From: Nocardia sp. NRRL S-836
GTDB taxonomy: Bacteria; Actinomycetota; Actinomycetes; Mycobacteriales; Pseudonocardiaceae
Assembly (NCBI RefSeq): GCF_001279525.1
Contig: NZ_LGDY01000121.1
Span: 7,750-71,749, forward strand
DNA length: 64,000 nucleotides
Direction: 5' to 3'
The notes under the pieces were generated by a model, which was given only the letters and a program-made list of their open reading frames with translations, made no database searches and was not told the origin of the DNA. How positions within the stretch are numbered: the stretch's first letter is position 1; every line of letters starts with the position of its first letter. The position numbers were made by a program, and so were the translations under genes. Below are positions 1 through 7,311 of this stretch, piece by piece.

Positions 1-2
1 AC

Positions 3-233
3 GTGCCGCGGGGCTCGCTCGACCTGGTGCTGTGCACGTTCACGCGAGGTGCCGCCGCGGAGATCCGCGCGGGCCAGGCGATGCAGCGGGTCGTCCTGAC
101 GGCGGCGACGGCCGGTGCGGCGGTCTCCCCCGCCCGGCACCCGGTGAGCCTGTCCGCGTTGCGCGCGGACCTGCGCCCGTGCCTCGGCAACACGCTGGTG
201 CCACAGGTGGTCCTGCGGCCGGGCATGGGGTGA
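3..233 (+). CDS. Acg-family nitroreductase-like protein, C-terminal end (partial)
   Basis: Only the last ~76 codons are inside the window; the reading frame is open to the left edge, so the true start lies outside. The tail contains a stretch of the form MQRVVLTAATAGAAVSP and ends PQVVLRPGMG. That pattern is typical of the C-terminus of Acg/Rv3131-type nitroreductase-fold proteins, found in actinobacterial dormancy and redox-stress regulons. The FMN-binding N-terminal half cannot be seen, so the assignment rests on this end alone. A strong hairpin follows directly after the stop. Any other nitroreductase subfamily remains possible. Confidence 0.6.
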   Translation: MPRGSLDLVLCTFTRGAAAEIRAGQAMQRVVLTAATAGAAVSPARHPVSLSALRADLRPCLGNTLVPQVVLRPGMG

Positions 234-234
234 C

Positions 235-287
235 CGCGCCCGTTCCGTGCCGCGCGGGGGTCGTGCCCGCGGCACGGAACGGGCGCG
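235..287. terminator. Long perfect hairpin, likely bidirectional terminator
   Basis: Two 20-bp perfectly complementary arms lie at 235-254 and 268-287 around a 13-nt loop, immediately after the stop of the nitroreductase gene and 64 bp beyond the 3' end of the opposing hydrolase gene. There is no U-tract, as is usual for actinobacterial hairpin terminators. Confidence 0.75.
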
Positions 288-351
288 ATAGTCCACACCG
301 GACACAACGCCGCCCCTGTTGCGGAGCGGGCTTCCGGTGCTCCGGACGCGA

Positions 352-1509
352 CTACCTCGACAGCACCGCCCTCCACAGCAGGCGGGCCAGCTCGGCGTGG
401 CAGATGTCGTTGTGCGCACCGGCGATCCCGTCGCCGCGGCGGATCACCGGCGAGCAGTCGACGTTGTGCACCTGGCCCCTGGTCAGCTCCCCGAGTGCAC
501 CGATGCGGTGGCCGTGGGCGTAGGTGCCCTGCACGCCGTGTGCGCCGATGGCGCCGTACTTCGGGTACTCGTCGAGGTCGAGCCGCCGGCCCGACCGCGC
601 GGCCAGCGGGTAGAAGCGGCCGATCGCGTGGTCGTGCGCGGAGGTCGTCACGACGATCGGGCCGGGCACCCGGCCGAGCACGCCGCGGAAGTAGCCGGAG
701 CCGGGTTCGCCGGGCAGCCGTTCCGCGAACGACCACAGCGACATCGCGCCCTGCACCAGCGTCAGCGTCGCCGCCGGCACCACGGTCGCCATCGCGGTCG
801 CGGTGATGGCGCCGAAGCCGTGGCCCACCAGGTGGATGCGCGCGGCCGGTGCGGCCTGCGCGACCTCACGGGCGATCCGCGCCGCGCCGCTGTCGCCGAC
901 CACCCGCGCACGCCGCTTCATCTTCCAGAACGTCAGGATCCGCAACGGGGACAGGATCCCGCCGAGCGCCGGGTCCTCCAGGCACGCCCGGTAGAGCTGC
1001 TGCGGGTCGAACGGCAGACCCTCCTCGCCCGGCAGGTCCGGTACCGACCCCTCCAGGTAGACGTAGGCCTCCTCGACCGCGGGCGACATCCGGCACGGGT
1101 GCCGCAGCGCGGCCTGGACGATCGTGCGCACCGCGGCCGTGCGGGCGGCTCCCCCGCCCAGCCGCGCCGCCGACGCCCTGATGAACTCCTCGGTTCGCAC
1201 GTCCTCGTCGCCCCACGCCCTCGACGGCCAGTGCAGGCCGACGAGGAGGGGCTGGAAGCCACCGGGAAGCCGGTGTGCGACTTCACGTTCCGCTCGGCAG
1301 CCGGCCATCGTGGCGACCCACCGCCCGTACTGGTGCCGGGCGGCCGGCACGTCGCCGTTCCACCCGTGCACGAAGAAGAAGACGTCGGTGACACCGGCGC
1401 GAGCGTCACGTATGACGTCCGCGCTGTCGTGCCCCCGCTCGTTGCCGGTCTCGTCGAAGCAGACGAGGTGACAGCTGATGTCGTGGCCTGGTACGGATTC
1501 TCGGGACAT
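352..1509 (-). CDS. Alpha/beta-hydrolase-fold protein with Ser-to-Gly substitution in the nucleophile elbow
   Basis: The 385-aa protein has the order of an alpha/beta hydrolase: an early strand-turn FFFVHGWNGD that would supply the oxyanion loop, then HLVGHGFGAIT around residues 227-237, and a late VVTTSAHDHAIG segment containing a plausible acid and His. The elbow would normally read G-x-S-x-G, but here it is G-H-G-F-G: residue 231 is Gly (codon at 817-819), confirmed directly from the bases. A normal serine hydrolase mechanism is therefore not expected unless another residue acts. There is no signal peptide, so it is probably cytoplasmic. The ATG start at 1509 has no close upstream gene. 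Function unknown. Confidence 0.75.
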   Translation of the reverse strand: MSRESVPGHDISCHLVCFDETGNERGHDSADVIRDARAGVTDVFFFVHGWNGDVPAARHQYGRWVATMAGCRAEREVAHRLPGGFQPLLVGLHWPSRAWGDEDVRTEEFIRASAARLGGGAARTAAVRTIVQAALRHPCRMSPAVEEAYVYLEGSVPDLPGEEGLPFDPQQLYRACLEDPALGGILSPLRILTFWKMKRRARVVGDSGAARIAREVAQAAPAARIHLVGHGFGAITATAMATVVPAATLTLVQGAMSLWSFAERLPGEPGSGYFRGVLGRVPGPIVVTTSAHDHAIGRFYPLAARSGRRLDLDEYPKYGAIGAHGVQGTYAHGHRIGALGELTRGQVHNVDCSPVIRRGDGIAGAHNDICHAELARLLWRAVLSR

Positions 1510-1620
1510 CGCGGATCACCACCACACGAAAACACACCCTGGTTCTCCGGTTATCGGAACTCCGGTGGCTCACGTGTAGGCCGGGCGATCAGGAAAACCC
1601 GTTCGGACCAGGGGATTCGC

Positions 1621-2166
1621 TCACTCGCCCGCTCGGTTGCGCCGGTAGTGCCGTGCCGCGCGGACCCGGTTGCCGCAGCCCGGTGAACACCACTCCCGCC
1701 GCGGGTGGTCCTTCACGAAGTAGAGCACGCACCCCGGCGCGTAACAGGCGCGCAGCCGGTCCCGCTGCTCGCCGGTGAACAGCTCCACCGCCTCCGCGGC
1801 GATCGCGGCGAGCGCCCGGTCCGCCGGTGCGCCCTCACCGTCGTCGTGCCGCACCAGTTCCCCGTCCTCCGCCGCGAGCTGCGGCCACGCGACCGCCCGC
1901 CGCGCCGACCGGTTGAGGTCCTCGACGGCCCTGGCGAGGTCGCGGTCCTGGGCGACCGGGCGCGTGTCCCGGGTGAGCACGGCGGCGAGGTCCCGCAGCG
2001 CCTGGCGGAGCGCGCGGAACGCCCGCAGGTCGTCCTCGCCGGTCGCGAACCCGAGGAAGTCGCTCAGCCCGGCGACGGTCGTCAGGTCGTCGTTCACCTG
2101 CGACCGGCTCGCCCAGATCGTGTTCATGAGCAGGACCGGGCGGGGTTCGTCGGGCGTCAGCAGCAC
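1621..2166 (-). CDS. CGNR zinc-finger transcriptional regulator (ABATE domain)
   Basis: The 181-aa protein has an N-terminal ABATE-like helical domain and a C-terminal CGNR zinc finger. Four ligands are visible as CYAPGC and, 15-20 residues on, WCSPGCGNR, followed by a basic RAARHYRRNR tail. This family acts as DNA-binding regulators, often of adjacent genes. It is divergent from the DUF1348 gene at 2252, and the 85-bp gap holds an inverted repeat whose left arm lies 4 bp from this GTG start. I infer autoregulation and control of the neighbour. The start is GTG with no clear ribosome binding site, so a leaderless or nearly leaderless mRNA is possible. Confidence 0.85.
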   Translation of the reverse strand: MLLTPDEPRPVLLMNTIWASRSQVNDDLTTVAGLSDFLGFATGEDDLRAFRALRQALRDLAAVLTRDTRPVAQDRDLARAVEDLNRSARRAVAWPQLAAEDGELVRHDDGEGAPADRALAAIAAEAVELFTGEQRDRLRACYAPGCVLYFVKDHPRREWCSPGCGNRVRAARHYRRNRAGE

Positions 2167-2169
2167 GAC

Positions 2170-2214
2170 CTAACGGTAACACGCACTTGCATCCGTTAGT
2201 GCCATGTTCTAACG
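2170..2214. promoter_or_regulatory. Candidate CGNR operator between divergent genes
   Basis: CTAACGG (2170-2176) is matched by the inverted CCGTTAG (2193-2199) across a 16-nt spacer, and a third direct copy CTAACG lies at 2209-2214. On the + strand TTGCAT (2188-2193) and TAACGT (2210-2215) are spaced 16 bp and could be the -35/-10 of the DUF1348 gene, which the operator would cover. The repeats are read directly; the function is inferred. Confidence 0.55.
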
Positions 2215-2251
2215 TTTGCAGCGCCACCCAACCATTGGAAGGACGTTCGCC

Positions 2252-2686
2252 GTGAACCTCGTGCCCCCGTTCGACGCCGACACCGCCCGGCAGAAGGTGC
2301 GGGCCGCGCAGGACGCCTGGAACACCCGCGACCCCCTCCTCGTCGCCCGCGCGTACACGCCGGACTCGGTGTGGCGCAACAGGTCCGAGTTCATCCGCGG
2401 CACCGGCGAGATCGTCGCGTTCCTGACCGCGAAGTGGGAGCGCGAGCACCGGTACGTGCTGCGCAAGTCGCTGTGGGCGTTCGGGGACGACCGCATCGCC
2501 GTCCGGTTCCAGTACGAGTGGCACGACGACGACGGCCAGTGGTGGCGCAGCTACGGCAACGAGAACTGGGAGTTCGCGCCGTCCGGGCTGATGGCACGGC
2601 GCGAGGCGAGCATCAACGACGTGCGGATCGCCGAGTCCGAGCGCCGCGTCGACCCCTTGTCCACCCACGAGATCCCGACGGAGTAG
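2252..2686 (+). CDS. DUF1348 / NTF2-like (SnoaL-fold) protein
   Basis: The product is about 144 aa with strong family landmarks in order: [33 protein letters not shown]-type segment, [22 protein letters not shown] (split here as QYEWHDD and SYGNENWEF) and SINDVRI. DUF1348 proteins are small NTF2-fold proteins of unknown activity. I place the start at GTG 2252 because GGAAGGA (2237-2243) sits 8 bp upstream; an in-frame ATG at 2216 lies within the promoter region. It is divergent from a CGNR regulator that probably controls it, and is followed 5 bp later by the MOSC gene, so the two are probably co-transcribed. Confidence 0.85.
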   Translation: MNLVPPFDADTARQKVRAAQDAWNTRDPLLVARAYTPDSVWRNRSEFIRGTGEIVAFLTAKWEREHRYVLRKSLWAFGDDRIAVRFQYEWHDDDGQWWRSYGNENWEFAPSGLMARREASINDVRIAESERRVDPLSTHEIPTE

Positions 2687-2691
2687 AGCCG

Positions 2692-3372
2692 ATGCACGTC
2701 TCAGGGCTGTGGCGTTATCCGGTGAAGTCGCTCGGCGGGGAACCGCTGGAGTCGGCGGTGTTCACGAACGACGGCGTGGAGGGCGACCGGCTGGTGCACG
2801 TGCGGGGCCCGCGCGGGGTCCTGACCGGCCGCACCCGCTACGGCCTGCTCACGATCCCCGCCTCGACCGGCCCGTCCGGCCCGCTGGTGGACGGACGGCC
2901 GTGGGACAGCGAGGAGGCCCAGGCGCTCGTGGCGCCCTTCGGCGGCCGCCTGACCCGCTACGCCGGGCCGGAGCGGTTCGACGTGCTGAACGTGCTGGTG
3001 GCCACCGACGGGCAGGTGGCAGCCGCCGGGATCGACGTGCGGCGGCTGCGGCCCAACATCCTCATCGGCGGTGTCGAGGCCGGCGAGGAGGAGAGCTGGC
3101 CGGGGCACGCGCTCGTGGCCGGTGACGCGGTGATCGGGATGTTCCGGCAGCGGGCGCGGTGCGTGGTCACGACGATCGACCCCGACACCGGCGCGCAGGA
3201 CCTGGACGTGCACCGGCGGATCCGGCACGAGTTCGGCGGGGTGCTGTGCCTGGACAGCTGGGTGGTCCGGCCGGGGGTGGTGCGGGTGGGCGACCCGGTG
3301 GAGGTGGTGCCGACCGACGAGCTCCCCGACCGCGTCGGCGGGTGGATCGTCGGCCGGCCCTACGCCGTCTGA
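2692..3372 (+). CDS. MOSC domain-containing protein
   Basis: The 226-aa protein begins with the MOSC N-terminal beta-barrel signature WRYPVKSLGGE and carries RRLRPNILIGG mid-protein and QRARCVVTTIDPDTG toward the C-terminus, the conserved Cys region of MOSC/mARC-type proteins that handle molybdenum-cofactor sulfur or reduce N-hydroxylated compounds. At this length it is a stand-alone MOSC protein without the ferredoxin module found in YiiM/VanB-like fusions. The ATG start at 2692 lies 5 bp after the DUF1348 stop, indicating an operon. Substrate unknown. Confidence 0.85.
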   Translation: MHVSGLWRYPVKSLGGEPLESAVFTNDGVEGDRLVHVRGPRGVLTGRTRYGLLTIPASTGPSGPLVDGRPWDSEEAQALVAPFGGRLTRYAGPERFDVLNVLVATDGQVAAAGIDVRRLRPNILIGGVEAGEEESWPGHALVAGDAVIGMFRQRARCVVTTIDPDTGAQDLDVHRRIRHEFGGVLCLDSWVVRPGVVRVGDPVEVVPTDELPDRVGGWIVGRPYAV

Positions 3373-3374
3373 GC

Positions 3375-3407
3375 GTGGTGCGGAACGCCGGTCGCGGTCC
3401 GCACCAC
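3375..3407. terminator. Hairpin between convergent genes
   Basis: GTGGTGCGGA (3375-3384) pairs with TCCGCACCAC (3398-3407) across a 13-nt loop in the 39-bp gap between the MOSC stop and the IcmF stop. It could serve both strands. Confidence 0.7.
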
Positions 3408-3411
3408 CCCG

Positions 3412-6400
3412 CTAGATGTTGCGGCGGTACTGCCCGCCCACCTCGAAGAACGCCTCGGTGATCTGCCCGAGCGTGCACACGCGTGCGGCGTCCATCAGCA
3501 CGGCGAACACGTTCTCGCCGGTCTGCGCGACCTCGCGCAGCCGGGCCAGCGCGTTCTGGGCCTCGTCGCGGTGCGCGGCCTGGAACGCGCGGGTCCGTTC
3601 CACCTGGGACTTCTTCTCCTCCTCGGTGGCGCGGGCCAGCTCGATCTTCACGACCTCGCGGGTGCCGTCCTCCGGCAGGAAGGTGTTGACGCCCACCAGC
3701 GGCAGCGAGCCGTCGTGCTTGCGCTGCTCGTAGAGCATCGACTCGTCCTGGATGCGGCCGCGCTGGTAGCCGGTCTCCATCGCGCCGAGGACGCCGCCGC
3801 GTTCGGAGATGCGGTCGAACTCCGTCAGCACGGCCTCTTCGACGAGGTCGGTGAGCTCGTCGATGACGAACGAGCCCTGCAACGGGTTCTCGTTGGCCGA
3901 GAGGCCCCACTCCTTGTTGATGATCATCTGGATGGCCATCGCGCGGCGGACGCTGGACTCCGTCGGCGTCGTGATCGCCTCGTCGTAGGCGTTGGTGTGC
4001 AACGAGTTGCAGTTGTCGTACAACGCGCACAGCGCCTGCAGCGTCGTGCGGATGTCGTTGAAGTCCATCTCCTGCGCGTGCAGCGAACGGCCCGAGGTCT
4101 GCACGTGGTACTTGAACTTCTGCGAACGCTCCGAGGCGCCGTAGCGGTCGCGCATGGCCACCGCCCAGATCCGCCGCGCCACCCGGCCGATGACGCTGTA
4201 CTCGGCGTCCATGCCGTTGGAGAAGAAGAACGACAGGTTCGGCGCGAAGTCGTCGATGTGCATGCCGCGCGCCAGGTACGACTCGACGTAGGTGAAGCCG
4301 TTGGCGAGCGTGAAGGCGAGCTGGCTGATGGGGTTCGCACCGGCCTCGGCGATGTGGTAGCCCGAGATCGACACCGAGTAGAAGTTGCGCACCTGCTGCT
4401 GGATGAACCACTCCTGGATGTCCGCCATCATGCGCAGCGAGAACTCCGTGGAGAAGATGCAGGTGTTCTGGCCCTGGTCCTCCTTGAGGATGTCGGCCTG
4501 GACCGTGCCGCGGACGTTGGCCAGCGCGAACGCCCTGAGCTTCTCGTACTCGGCGGCGTCGGGCTCGCGGCCGTTGTCGGCCGTGAACTTCTCGACCTGC
4601 TGGTCGATCACCGTGTTGAGGAAGTACGCGAGGATCGTCGGCGCCGGGCCGTTGATCGTCATCGACACCGACGTGGTGGGCGCGACGAGGTCGAACCCGT
4701 CGTAGAGCGCCTTCATGTCGTCCAGCGACGCGATCGAGACGCCGGAGGTGCCGATCTTGCCGTAGACGTCCGGCGGGGTGTCGGGGTCGCGGCCGTAGAG
4801 CGTCACCGAGTCGAACGCGGTCGACAGGCGGGTGGCCGGGTTGCCCTTCGACAGGTACTTGAAGCGCCGGTTCGTGCGGAAGGCGTCGCCCTCGCCCGCG
4901 AACATGCGGGCCGGGTCCTCGCCCTCGCGCTTGAACGGGAAGACGCCCGCGGTGTACGGGAAGAAGCCGGGCAGGTTCTCCTTGCGCAGGAACCGCAGCA
5001 GCGAGCCCTCGTCGTCGTGGCGGGGCAGACTGACCCGGCGGACCTGGTTGCCCGACAACGTCTCGCGCGTCAGCCTGGTGTGGATCTCCTTGTCCCGCAC
5101 CGTGAACACGAGCTCGTCCCCGCTGTACTGCTCGCGGGTCCGCCCCCAGCCGGTCAGCAGGTCCACCGTGCCGCGGTCGACCTCGCGCTCGGCCGCCGCG
5201 GCGAGCTCGGCGATGTCGGACACGCCCTTCCCGGCCGCCTCCAGCGCCTTCTGCGCGGCGGTGAGCTGGGTGTGCGTGCGGACCGCGGCGACCTGCTCCT
5301 CGGTCCTGCGGTGGTAGCCGCGCACGGTGTCGGCGATGTCGGACAGGTAGCGGGCGCGGGAGGCGGGCACGACGGTGGCCGCCGACGTGGACGTCCTGCC
5401 GCTGACGGGCGCGAGCGCGCCCTCCTCGACGTGCAGGCCGTGGTCTTTCAGGCCGTCGCGCAGGAACTGGTACAGCGCCGTGACGCCGTCGTCGTTGAAC
5501 GTCGCGGCGGACGTGCCGAAGACCGGCATGTCCTCCCACCTCACGCCGAACGCCTCACGGTTGCGCACCATCTGCCTGGCCACGTCCCGGCGCGCGTCCT
5601 CGGCGCCGCGGCGTTCGAACTTGTTGATGGCCACGGCGTCGGCGTAGTCCAGCATGTCGATCTTCTCGAGCTGTGACGCGGCACCGAACTCCGGCGTCAT
5701 CACGTACAGCGAGAAGTCCACGAACGGCACGATCGCCGCGTCACCCTGGCCGATACCGGGCGTCTCCACGATGACCAGGTCCGCGCCGGAAGCCTTGCAC
5801 GCCACGATGGCCTGCTCCAGGCCGTCCGGGAGCTCGCTGCCCGCACGGCGCGTGGCCAGCGAGCGGAAGAACACCCGGTCGCCCCGGCTGCCTCCGGGGC
5901 CGGCCGGCCCGCCGAGGCAGTTCATCCGGATCCGGTCACCGAGCAGCGCGCCACCACCGCGGCGGCGCGTCGGGTCGACGGCGAGCACGGCGATGCGCAG
6001 CTTGTCCTGCTGGTCGAGGCGGAAGCGGCGGACCAGCTCGTCGGTGAGCGACGACTTGCCCGAGCCACCGGTGCCCGTGATGCCCAGCACCGGCACCTTG
6101 CGGGCGGTCTCCAGCGGCTCGGCCGTGCCGGCCTCGATGTGCGTGATGGCGCGGGCGAGCGCCTCGTCCGCGCCGGTGAGCAGCGCGTCGTGGCTGAACG
6201 GCGCGGTGAGCGCGTGGTCGCACTCCTCGATCATCAGGTTGATCATGCGGGCGAGACCGAGCTTCTGGCCGTCCTGCGGCGAGAAGATCCGCGCGACACC
6301 GCGCGAGTGCAGCAGCTCGATCTCCTCGGGGACGATGACGCCGCCACCGCCGCCGTAGACCCTGATGTGCCCGGCGCCGCGCTCGTTGAGCAGCTCGACC

Positions 6401-6657
6401 AGGTACGAGAAGTACTCGACGTGCCCGCCCTGGTAGGCGCTGATGGCAATGCCCTGAGCGTCCTCCTGGATCGCGGCCGTGACGACCTCCGCCACCGACC
6501 GGTTGTGGCCGAGGTGGATGACCTCCGCACCCTGCGACTGGAGGATGCGCCGCATGATGTTGATGGCGGCGTCGTGGCCGTCGAACAGGCTCGACGCGGT
6601 CACGAAGCGAACCGGGTTGACCGGCTTGTGCAGAGTGCCTGGAGACGACGTCGTCAT
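3412..6657 (-). CDS. icmF: Fused isobutyryl-CoA mutase (IcmF)
   Basis: The 1081-aa protein has the full IcmF order. An N-terminal B12-binding domain carries FDGHDAAIN (D26-x-H28). A MeaI-type GTPase chaperone domain follows with P-loop GITGTGGSGKSS near residue 195. After a linker comes the C-terminal acyl-CoA mutase barrel, with FPYTAGVFPF, GKIGTSGVSIAS, NTCIFSTEFS and YHIAEAGANPI. IcmF interconverts isobutyryl-CoA and n-butyryl-CoA using adenosylcobalamin and repairs itself with the built-in GTPase; it can also act on pivalyl-CoA. I choose ATG 6657 (MTTSSPG): the 29 codons upstream lack homology-like character, and this gives the usual family length. It stands alone with its own promoter region. 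It supplies a branched/linear C4 precursor switch for fatty acid and polyketide metabolism. Confidence 0.95.
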   Translation of the reverse strand: MTTSSPGTLHKPVNPVRFVTASSLFDGHDAAINIMRRILQSQGAEVIHLGHNRSVAEVVTAAIQEDAQGIAISAYQGGHVEYFSYLVELLNERGAGHIRVYGGGGGVIVPEEIELLHSRGVARIFSPQDGQKLGLARMINLMIEECDHALTAPFSHDALLTGADEALARAITHIEAGTAEPLETARKVPVLGITGTGGSGKSSLTDELVRRFRLDQQDKLRIAVLAVDPTRRRGGGALLGDRIRMNCLGGPAGPGGSRGDRVFFRSLATRRAGSELPDGLEQAIVACKASGADLVIVETPGIGQGDAAIVPFVDFSLYVMTPEFGAASQLEKIDMLDYADAVAINKFERRGAEDARRDVARQMVRNREAFGVRWEDMPVFGTSAATFNDDGVTALYQFLRDGLKDHGLHVEEGALAPVSGRTSTSAATVVPASRARYLSDIADTVRGYHRRTEEQVAAVRTHTQLTAAQKALEAAGKGVSDIAELAAAAEREVDRGTVDLLTGWGRTREQYSGDELVFTVRDKEIHTRLTRETLSGNQVRRVSLPRHDDEGSLLRFLRKENLPGFFPYTAGVFPFKREGEDPARMFAGEGDAFRTNRRFKYLSKGNPATRLSTAFDSVTLYGRDPDTPPDVYGKIGTSGVSIASLDDMKALYDGFDLVAPTTSVSMTINGPAPTILAYFLNTVIDQQVEKFTADNGREPDAAEYEKLRAFALANVRGTVQADILKEDQGQNTCIFSTEFSLRMMADIQEWFIQQQVRNFYSVSISGYHIAEAGANPISQLAFTLANGFTYVESYLARGMHIDDFAPNLSFFFSNGMDAEYSVIGRVARRIWAVAMRDRYGASERSQKFKYHVQTSGRSLHAQEMDFNDIRTTLQALCALYDNCNSLHTNAYDEAITTPTESSVRRAMAIQMIINKEWGLSANENPLQGSFVIDELTDLVEEAVLTEFDRISERGGVLGAMETGYQRGRIQDESMLYEQRKHDGSLPLVGVNTFLPEDGTREVVKIELARATEEEKKSQVERTRAFQAAHRDEAQNALARLREVAQTGENVFAVLMDAARVCTLGQITEAFFEVGGQYRRNI

Positions 6658-7311
6658 GGGAATAGTTTGACTTCCTACTATTGGACGTGCAACCGAGGGT
6701 GGTCCAGGTCTCTGGATCGAGCCGGACGCCAACACCTCTACCACCCCGCACCGGCCTCGGCCACGGGGCGGACCCGCGCACTCCTGAGCTGACGGCCGGA
6801 CAACGGCGGGAATGCGCCCTCACGGAGAATCACGCCCGATATTCCAGAGACCGGAGAAATAAAACGGATAAGGCATCCCCGCAAAACATACTGAGAGTGC
6901 TCATGTTCACGCACAATGCACCCATAACACCCGGATCGCCACACGAACTCCCCGCGCTTGAACCAGAGGCGAAAGGCCCGAGATCACGTCGGCCCGGTCG
7001 GCTCATTCCACGGCCAATCCCGTCACCAGCCCGCTCCCACCTGCGGTCAGCTGGTCCGTTCGGACCCTGATGTTACTCCACGAAAATTGTCGGTTGTCGT
7101 ACGAACTGAGGTACCCCCGACATGGTTTGGCACCTAACATCTTCTTTCGCGCCTATCAGGGAGGGCATTGCGCGCACCCGTCCGACACCCACCGGCCATG
7201 ACCCCGCCGTCATTTCCGGATGCCTTGTCGAACGGTTGCGCAGGGCGCAATGAATTGACGTCGAACCGTTCGAAGAAGAGACGTCTGCGCACTTCCGGGA
7301 GGGACTCGACC
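6658..7311. other. 654-bp non-coding divergent intergenic region (IcmF / EPS locus)
   Basis: No convincing gene is present. The base composition drops markedly around 6820-6930, unlike coding DNA here. The region must hold the promoters for icmF (leftward) and the deacetylase operon (rightward). Visible elements are the perfect dyad GGTCCG-tt-CGGACC (7053-7066) and a purine-rich ribosome binding site GGGAGGGA (7297-7304). I looked for c-di-GMP and c-di-AMP riboswitch cores and found none. The unusual length leaves room for complex control of the polysaccharide locus. Confidence 0.6.
7053..7066. promoter_or_regulatory. Short perfect dyad in the EPS upstream region
   Basis: GGTCCG (7053-7058) and CGGACC (7061-7066) flank a TT centre about 245 bp upstream of the first deacetylase start. 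It may be an operator or an mRNA leader hairpin; no regulator can be assigned. Confidence 0.3.

Noticed and set aside
3167..5539. A ~790-codon - strand open frame within icmF, and a 701-codon frame on the + strand
   Set aside because: Both overlap the IcmF coding region in other frames and encode Arg/Pro/Gly-rich sequence; IcmF has continuous family motifs.
6681..7070. A 129-codon open frame in the icmF/EPS intergenic region
   Set aside because: Codon use is unlike neighbouring genes, the region is AT-richer, no ribosome binding site is present, and the product has no recognisable feature.
7000..7311. Possible c-di-GMP or c-di-AMP riboswitch before the deacetylase operon
   Set aside because: No conserved aptamer core could be found by eye; only one short dyad is visible.
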